A stretch of DNA of 64,000 bases from Schistosoma mansoni. Taxonomy: Eukaryota > Platyhelminthes > Trematoda > Strigeidida > Schistosomatidae. Location of the stretch: assembly GCF_000237925.1 (NCBI RefSeq), contig NC_031496.1:27273510-27337509 (forward strand), in the 5' to 3' direction. The translations under genes were made by a program, and so were the position numbers. The notes beneath the pieces were generated by a model that was not told where the DNA came from, did no database searches, and was given only the letters and a program-made list of their open reading frames with translations. How positions within the stretch are numbered: the stretch's first letter is position 1; the number at the start of each line of letters is the position of its first letter. Positions 61,801 to 64,000 of this stretch are shown one piece after another.

Positions 61801-63639
61801 TGGTCTAACATTTTCAGAGTCGACTTTTTCTAACATCTTCCGTCGTTAGAAGGCAGCATCGCTGCAGATGCTGGTTTTACAAGGGAAACATCTTACTTCC
61901 GTCACACCTGTTTACAGTCAACATTACGACTTCGCCTTCGGGCCTCAAGTTGCAGCTTTTAGTCTTACCGTTCTTCAACCGACCTGCCTGACATGGTAGG
62001 ACCTAGAGAAACATATGGTCCAACCAGTATTACTCGGTTGAGTGACCACGATAGGTAAGCCCTATCACCACGTCAAGAGAGCAGCTACGGTCAGGACTGC
62101 CCAATGTGGCGCAGGACAAGCAGTTCCGTCTCTCGTTACAACAGATTCTGTCATCACTTGATTGCAAAACACAGAAATGTGAAATGTTGCTCAATCAGGT
62201 CTTTCATTAATCTAGCATCAATCATGAATACTGTTTATGCCTGGTGATGAACAGTTGAACAGTTGTCCGGCATTCTAATTTGTCTCTATCGATAAACGTT
62301 CATGAAATAACTTTCTGCTAACTTTAGAAAAAGGAACTACACTTAGAAAGACCCATAACTATCATGCATATTAGTTTTTCTACTTCTCATTTTAAAAAAA
62401 TATACCTCTGTTAATTTTATCATTACATTGATTTCATGTAACTCTGTTCCCTTGATTTGTACATAAAGGCGACTTTCTATATGTCCCCTCCACTAATGGA
62501 TCTTCTGAACGTTCTATTGTACGAGTTGACAAACTATGGAAATCCTGCGCGTAAGTTACCATAAAAAATAACTGTTACCCCATAGTGTTTTCAAATATTT
62601 ATATGTTTTGTGAAATTTCTGTTGCTGAGATTCTATATTTCCACGAAAATCTTGGTTTACATAAGCTTTAAATGCTTTAGCAAGATATAGATACTATATT
62701 CAAGGCAAAGTCTCGGGAATATTGATTGAAGTAACAAAAGAATAATAGTCTAGCAGAATTTGATGGTTATAATCTCAGGAATATTAATAAGACTAAATCT
62801 GGGCGATTTTCCAATCATCTGAAGGAATTCAATATATTTCTCTGACATTTTGTATTAATCGGATGCTGATAACCAGCTATTTTCAGATATGTCAATTTTT
62901 CGTCAATAATTCTACTGATGTCATCTCCCACAACGTTTTCTTTATTTAATCTAAATCCTCCAGTATTTTTTTTGAAACATATTTGATAAAGCGAGACGCT
63001 GTTTAACAACTCTTCATACTATATGATGAAATTATTAGGCTTTAAAAATGTTATTCATGTAGATTTACTCCATAGGTTTTTGCAGTGTCTAGAAGTTGTG
63101 TAATCAGAAATTATGGTAAACTGAACCTTTATAAATTGAATTTCTTTCAAGATAACTGTATGTTGTTGTTATATTAAGTTTGATTAATTGGTCATAAATT
63201 TTTTTTACGTGAAATTGTACATTATTAATACTCTCCCATCATTCCACTTAATAATATTTGAATTCAACAACTCTGATTTCTTGCAAAACTCATTCTTCAG
63301 TCTGAACATCTAAATAGTATCTCGGGTTTGTACGTCATAAATGTGACACAAGTTTAGTACATATATATTCATTGGGTTAGTTGATTTCTTTTCAGTTTTT
63401 ATCTCCAAAATAATTTTTGTTCATATAACCAAAACTGTTATTCATCTTTTAAAATTTCAGTCAAAATGTTATTTTATTTACTGGACCATGGTTCGTTATT
63501 TCATCGGCGGTGGATCATTTACCAACACGTTTATTTTATCCTAAAGAAGTTTTTCTCACTGGGGCTGATCATGCTACTCATGCGCTTGCTTCAGCTACAG
63601 GGAAATGTTATGTTATGCGTCCATGTGATTACTCTCAAG
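35329..63639 (+). CDS. PBRM1: Polybromo-1 (PBRM1/BAF180), PBAF chromatin-remodelling subunit; 21 exons, 3' end outside window
   Basis: PBRM1 is the multi-bromodomain subunit of the PBAF SWI/SNF complex and reads acetylated histones in the nucleus. Spliced exons give about 1,430 residues in one frame, all borders GT-AG. Order: basic N-terminus with TRKRCRLAN (resembling SRKRRRLSN in vertebrates); BD1 about 41-155; BD2 219-325; linker with AT-hook-like [13 protein letters not shown]3 459-565; BD4 628-745; BD5 786-890; degenerate BD6 912-992; the diagnostic [13 protein letters not shown] segment; BAH1 about 1105-1300 ([14 protein letters not shown]); BAH2 from about 1315 ([15 protein letters not shown]), still open at the window end. 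BD2-BD5 keep the acetyl-lysine-binding Asn (FNEPKS, YNVEQS, YNEEGS, FNEPDS); BD1 has Tyr there (FYPAS), as in vertebrate BD1. The expected HMG box is not in the window. Introns range from about 120 bp to 4.9 kb and are rich in retroelements. Confidence 0.95.
35568..37530 (-). mobile_element. SR2-like RTE LINE copy in PBRM1 intron 1, internally deleted
   Basis: On the minus strand: endonuclease fragments (37199-37444 [16 protein letters not shown] and [17 protein letters not shown]; 36974-37192), connector, RT block 1 (36094-36357, [18 protein letters not shown]), a shortened C-terminal part, and the 3' end ACAGGCGTAAGC at about 35573. Compared with 21612-23150, it lacks two internal stretches: the joints use short repeats (TACGA; ACCAGTGT), and a third joint near 35640 leads straight to the 3' terminus. 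Many lesions are shared with 21612-23150. The element is antisense to PBRM1. Confidence 0.85.
37680..37925 (+). mobile_element. SR3-like RTE remnant (5' leader joined to 3' tail)
   Basis: 37690-37880 follows the SR3-like 5' leader (GTTTACGAAAATCAGAGGAC, compare 47520-47535 in reverse), then jumps to the 3' end motif GGTACCTAGTTGTACCAAAT, which parallels 60190-60220. Internal sequence is absent. Confidence 0.55.
38570..38664 (+). CDS. PBRM1: PBRM1 coding exon 2 (BD1, helix Z and ZA start)
   Basis: [20 protein letters not shown] then FMRLPTRR; acceptor CCATAG, donor AAG|GTAAAT, ends in phase 2. Confidence 0.9.
39280..39700 (+). mobile_element. LINE C-terminal and 3' tail fragment in intron 2
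   Basis: Reads [20 protein letters not shown] and [17 protein letters not shown], parallel to NADVRKRVLGKDGKSIDEVV in the LINE at 14235-14330. About 200 bp of AT-rich tail follow, then a (TA)n tract. Confidence 0.65.
39703..39754. repeat. (TA)n microsatellite
   Basis: About 26 TA units, directly after a LINE tail. Confidence 0.97.
40320..40500 (+). repeat. LINE 3' tail fragment in intron 2
   Basis: Pyrimidine-rich run then CTCATCTTGTTAATTTCGTC and CTCACAGTGCTAGTGTG, like the 3' tails at 14640-14770 and 41180-41340. Confidence 0.4.
41165..41360 (+). repeat. LINE 3' tail fragment in intron 2
   Basis: TATCATTCCTACTTCTACTA, ATTCATCTTGTGAGTG and GGTGTTGCAACTTACACCGG match the layout of the 14640-14800 tail. 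Confidence 0.4.
41501..41772 (+). CDS. PBRM1: PBRM1 coding exon 3 (rest of BD1)
   Basis: [20 protein letters not shown], then [20 protein letters not shown]; acceptor CATATAG, ends in phase 1 before GTACGT. The PDYY and EP.DL signatures of the ZA loop are intact; Tyr replaces the usual Asn in FYPAST. Confidence 0.93.
41915..41976 (+). CDS. PBRM1: PBRM1 coding exon 4 (basic/acidic linker)
   Basis: [20 protein letters not shown]; acceptor GTTTTAG, donor GAG|GTTTGT. Phase links exon 3 (phase 1) to exon 5 (phase 0). Confidence 0.85.
43183..43383 (+). CDS. PBRM1: PBRM1 coding exon 5 (BD2 start)
   Basis: Serine-rich linker, then [20 protein letters not shown] and TFTHLPSRE; 67 codons, phase 0 at both ends. 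Confidence 0.92.
43851..44018 (+). CDS. PBRM1: PBRM1 coding exon 6 (BD2 core)
   Basis: [38 protein letters not shown] with acetyl-lysine Asn; phase 0 both ends; acceptor TTTCAG. Confidence 0.95.
44245..44330 (+). CDS. PBRM1: PBRM1 coding exon 7 (BD2 end)
   Basis: [20 protein letters not shown] then TNRERGK; acceptor CTTCAG, donor AAA|GTAAGT, phase 2. Confidence 0.92.
44483..44950 (+). CDS. PBRM1: PBRM1 coding exon 8 (AT-hook-like linker and BD3 start)
   Basis: [20 protein letters not shown], an acidic/serine linker, the AT-hook-like [11 protein letters not shown], a Ser/Pro stretch, and [20 protein letters not shown] then FFRLPSRR. Enters in phase 2 after TTTTAAG and leaves in phase 2 before GTGTGT. 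The open frame extends into the intron on the left (to 44421), but the splice site and phase favour 44483. Confidence 0.93.
45050..45119 (+). CDS. PBRM1: PBRM1 coding exon 9 (BD3 ZA loop)
   Basis: [20 protein letters not shown]; acceptor TTTCAG, donor AAG|GTAGTT; 70 bp restores phase 0. Confidence 0.92.
45140..45560 (-). mobile_element. tRNA-derived SINE in PBRM1 intron 9
   Basis: On the minus strand an A-box-like TTAATGGTTTAAAGGTTAAG (45334-45315) is followed by a B box GGTTTGACTCC (about 45285-45275), the order of a pol III promoter. An unrelated body of about 200 bp lies on the other side. The flanks GAGATATTTGTGGGGATTGT (from 45143) and GAAGATTTGTGGAGATTGTA (from 45533) are similar and may be a diverged target duplication. 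A hammerhead ribozyme core, known in some schistosome SINE-like repeats, was looked for and not found. Confidence 0.6.
45705..45869 (+). CDS. PBRM1: PBRM1 coding exon 10 (BD3 end)
   Basis: [40 protein letters not shown]; acceptor TTTCAG, phase 0 both ends, donor GCA|GTAAGT. Confidence 0.94.
45909..45920. repeat. Left target duplication of the intron-10 RTE
   Basis: TAAAGCATCCAT, identical to 47653-47664. Confidence 0.85.
45921..47652 (-). mobile_element. SR3-like RTE LINE insertion in PBRM1 intron 10, internally deleted
   Basis: Bounded by a perfect 12-bp duplication. On the minus strand: 5' leader from 47652 (translated blocks [34 protein letters not shown]) with an (AAT)n run at 47119-47157. 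Then an open endonuclease of about 320 residues from 46984: [58 protein letters not shown] and [14 protein letters not shown], all catalytic blocks present and uninterrupted. After [10 protein letters not shown] the sequence jumps to the element's 3' UTR and an A-rich tail (45950-45921), so the RT is deleted. The end of the open frame is 3' UTR read as protein. It is antisense to PBRM1 and looks recent. Confidence 0.9.
47653..47664. repeat. Right target duplication of the intron-10 RTE
   Basis: TAAAGCATCCAT, identical to 45909-45920. Confidence 0.85.
47671..48060 (+). mobile_element. CR1/jockey-like LINE C-terminal fragment and 3' UTR
   Basis: Open 47671-47901: [40 protein letters not shown]. 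The pattern [14 protein letters not shown] is the usual LINE ORF2 C-terminus. About 150 bp of 3' UTR-like DNA follow. It predates the RTE insertion whose duplication ends just before it. Confidence 0.6.
48200..48412 (+). CDS. PBRM1: PBRM1 coding exon 11 (linker and BD4 start)
   Basis: [25 protein letters not shown]-type [20 protein letters not shown]; acceptor TTTCAAAG, donor GCA|GTAAGT, phase 0. Confidence 0.88.
48540..48668 (+). CDS. PBRM1: PBRM1 coding exon 12 (BD4 ZA loop)
   Basis: [40 protein letters not shown]; acceptor AATTAG, donor AAA|GTAAGC, phase 0. Confidence 0.94.
48775..48955 (-). mobile_element. SR2-like RTE 3' end fragment in intron 12
   Basis: Antisense 3' terminus: CTTACTTACGCCTGTTACTC at the tail, then CATAGGCCGCCGACCAG and sequence for GRPKNT-type C-terminal codons (GGTCTTCCTCTTCTCC). 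Heavily 5'-truncated. Confidence 0.85.
49290..49600 (-). mobile_element. GIY-YIG-type retroelement C-terminal remnant (Penelope-like) in intron 12
   Basis: Minus-strand reading gives [20 protein letters not shown], then [20 protein letters not shown] and [24 protein letters not shown] motif, an H..P.W block and a S.I..H......H.VD..KAF block are the usual series in the C-terminal nuclease of Penelope-like elements. Short and isolated, so the class is tentative. Confidence 0.45.
50693..50892 (+). CDS. PBRM1: PBRM1 coding exon 13 (BD4 end)
   Basis: [40 protein letters not shown]; acceptor TTCTAAG. An open frame begins earlier (50540), but the acceptor at 50692 joins exon 12 in phase and matches the bromodomain; ends in phase 2 before GTGAGT. 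Confidence 0.92.
51028..51055. repeat. (TTA)n microsatellite in intron 13
   Basis: About nine TTA units. Confidence 0.95.
52554..52926 (+). CDS. PBRM1: PBRM1 coding exon 14 (linker and BD5)
   Basis: [79 protein letters not shown]; acceptor AATTAAG, donor GCG|GTGAGC; 373 bp restores phase 0. Confidence 0.94.
53016..53693 (+). CDS. PBRM1: PBRM1 coding exon 15 (BD5 end, degenerate BD6, SPALSY segment)
   Basis: [17 protein letters not shown] closes BD5. [20 protein letters not shown] then [20 protein letters not shown] aligns with BD6, but with Gly where the acetyl-lysine Asn would be and a longer, Ala-rich ZA region. [13 protein letters not shown] and [20 protein letters not shown] match the segment between BD6 and BAH1 in animal PBRM1. 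An acidic tail follows. 226 codons, phase 0 both ends. Confidence 0.94.
53996..54400 (+). CDS. PBRM1: PBRM1 coding exon 16 (BAH1)
   Basis: [35 protein letters not shown], then an unusual charged insert of about 35 residues, then [20 protein letters not shown] and [19 protein letters not shown]. This is a BAH domain (protein-interaction fold). The insert interrupts the strand region that is short in vertebrate BAH1. Confidence 0.95.
55146..55189. repeat. (TA)n microsatellite in intron 16
   Basis: About 22 TA units. Confidence 0.97.
55342..55406. repeat. Perfect-looking hairpin (26-bp stem) in PBRM1 intron 16
   Basis: 55342-55367 pairs with 55381-55406 with two mismatches or wobble positions; the loop is 13 nt. 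The right arm begins with AAG|GTAAGT-like sequence, a consensus 5' splice site on the plus strand. Confidence 0.8.
55621..55695 (+). CDS. PBRM1: PBRM1 coding exon 17 (BAH1 end)
   Basis: [20 protein letters not shown] then FVKVK, parallel to the DVYVCESRY segment of PBRM1 BAH domains; acceptor CGTTTAG, donor AAG|GTAGGT. Confidence 0.94.
55828..56590 (-). mobile_element. SR2-like RTE 3' half with (ACTT)n tail in intron 17
   Basis: Starts with about 17 ACTT units (55828-55896), then the antisense 3' terminus ACGCCTGTTACC, and C-terminal coding sequence read on the minus strand: [60 protein letters not shown] (56146-56496). It is 5'-truncated near 56590. Confidence 0.9.
56880..57060 (-). mobile_element. 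SR3-like RTE 5' leader fragment in intron 17
   Basis: GACTCTGAAGCCCATATACA and TTCCCAACTCCTACAAGTAG follow the same order as 47405-47535, which is the antisense 5' leader of the intron-10 element. Diverged, truncated on both sides. Confidence 0.55.
57280..57288. repeat. Left target duplication of the intron-17 RTE
   Basis: ACTGAAACA, identical to 60240-60248. Confidence 0.65.
57289..60239 (+). mobile_element. SR3-like RTE LINE insertion in intron 17, 5'-truncated, degenerate
   Basis: Begins inside the endonuclease (TAACGGTGACTGTC, compare NGDRLLQLC in the 45921-47652 copy), then the C-terminal endonuclease, connector with RT blocks (about 58190-58560), a [11 protein letters not shown] catalytic block (58846-58875), C-terminal part to about 59690, and 3' UTR ending ACCGATTTTTATGTTTAAAT. 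A 9-bp duplication flanks it. The coding part has many stops and frame breaks; ORFs on the opposite strand (58551-58886, 59313-59525) are shadows. 58864-59400 is nearly identical to 17757-18300 including the lesions. Confidence 0.85.
60591..60752 (+). CDS. PBRM1: PBRM1 coding exon 18 (between BAH1 and BAH2)
   Basis: [53 protein letters not shown]; acceptor TTTATAG, donor AAA|GTAAGT, 54 codons, phase 0. Corresponds to the linker from BAH1 to BAH2. Confidence 0.88.
61135..61222 (+). CDS. PBRM1: PBRM1 coding exon 19
   Basis: [30 protein letters not shown]; acceptor GCAATAG, ends phase 1 before GTAAGT. The Y-EQ-Y-GF-VKLGD run is the entry to BAH2 (compare YFEQLHYNDMWLKVGD in vertebrates). Confidence 0.9.
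61490..62270. repeat. Likely interspersed repeat in intron 19, unclassified
   Basis: Higher GC and fewer homopolymers than the surrounding intron. GGGGGATTCAAACACC at about 61515 resembles a B box on the minus strand. No coding frame (the minus ORF 61533-61760 has no domain) and no second copy elsewhere in the window. Confidence 0.35.
62469..62550 (+). CDS. PBRM1: PBRM1 coding exon 20 (BAH2)
   Basis: [28 protein letters not shown]; acceptor CATAAAG, donor CGC|GTAAGT; 82 bp, phase 1 in and 2 out. Confidence 0.92.
63461..63639 (+). CDS. PBRM1: PBRM1 coding exon 21 (BAH2 core), last exon in the window
   Basis: [54 protein letters not shown]; matches FYGPIFIHPEE and FYKKEVFLS plus GKCAVLSFKDF of vertebrate BAH2. 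Acceptor ATTTCAG; ends in phase 1 before GTAGTT, so the gene continues past 64000. Confidence 0.94.
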
Positions 63640-64000
63640 GTAGTTACTTAGTAGATGTTTTATTTTTCTGTTAATAATAATCAATAAAATGAATAATTCT
63701 ACTGGTAGGTGATTAAAAAGTTTTGAATTTACGTTTCTTGGTATTTGGGACTTACCGAAAAGAAGAACCTATAATCTCGAAAAACTGATGCTCGCTGGTA
63801 GTTTCAAACACATGTCACTCAGTTTCACAGTTTTAAACGTGAAGACTGAGCCATTCGCACCACAACTGACCTTCTGCAAGACGAACAGGTATTTACAATG
63901 GATCGATCGCTGAGTAGTGACCATTTTCACGTTGGTCTAGCTCTTTTTAGTGCCGCTCGAATTCTATCCACAAAGAATTAATATTCCATATAACTAAGAT

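Noticed and set aside
1-64000. LTR retrotransposon or other capsid-bearing element
   Set aside because: No long terminal direct repeats, protease, integrase or capsid motifs were recognised; all RT sequences belong to non-LTR elements.

Overview
The window looks like a schistosome (blood fluke) nuclear genome. The evidence is the AT-rich sequence, the many non-LTR retrotransposons of the RTE clade (SR2-like and SR3-like) and of CR1 type, very short transposon introns, and two conserved animal genes whose translations match flatworm-style orthologues. The species cannot be fixed from the sequence alone.

Layout. 1-3445: two pieces of an SR2-like RTE element on the minus strand, separated by about 860 bp of other DNA. 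4092-9284: a fold-back (long inverted repeat) element with a 200-bp assembly gap at its centre, interrupted in one arm by a 3.84-kb DNA transposon (5295-9131). That transposon has terminal inverted repeats, a 2-bp target duplication, 31-bp subterminal repeats, a transposase-like gene and a second spliced gene with a DUF4806-like domain. 9285-13642: AT-rich DNA without genes, apart from one copy of a dispersed repeat. 13643-14827: a LINE insertion flanked by a perfect 13-bp duplication that carries an intact tRNA-Gly(GCC) gene in antisense. 15237-16343: an intronless taspase-1 gene, minus strand. 16965-29795: repeat-dense block (RTE copy, TIR element, dispersed-repeat mosaic, RTE copy, nearly full-length CR1-like LINE). 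29796-35317: mostly featureless with repeat fragments.

35329-63639 (continuing off the right edge): polybromo-1 (PBRM1), the PBAF chromatin-remodeller subunit. I could place 21 coding exons with GT-AG borders and a continuous reading frame, about 1,430 residues. They cover a basic N-terminus, six bromodomains (the sixth degenerate), BAH1 and most of BAH2; the HMG-box end lies outside the window. Its introns hold RTE copies, a tRNA-derived SINE, a GIY-YIG retroelement remnant, microsatellites and a strong hairpin.

Functionally, the two host genes are both chromatin-linked (taspase-1 matures MLL-type regulators; PBRM1 reads acetylated histones), but they are about 19 kb apart on opposite strands and I see no sign of joint regulation. 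The most unusual items are the nested fold-back/DNA-transposon structure, the tRNA gene carried within a LINE insertion, and pairs of RTE copies that share the same damage at separate sites.
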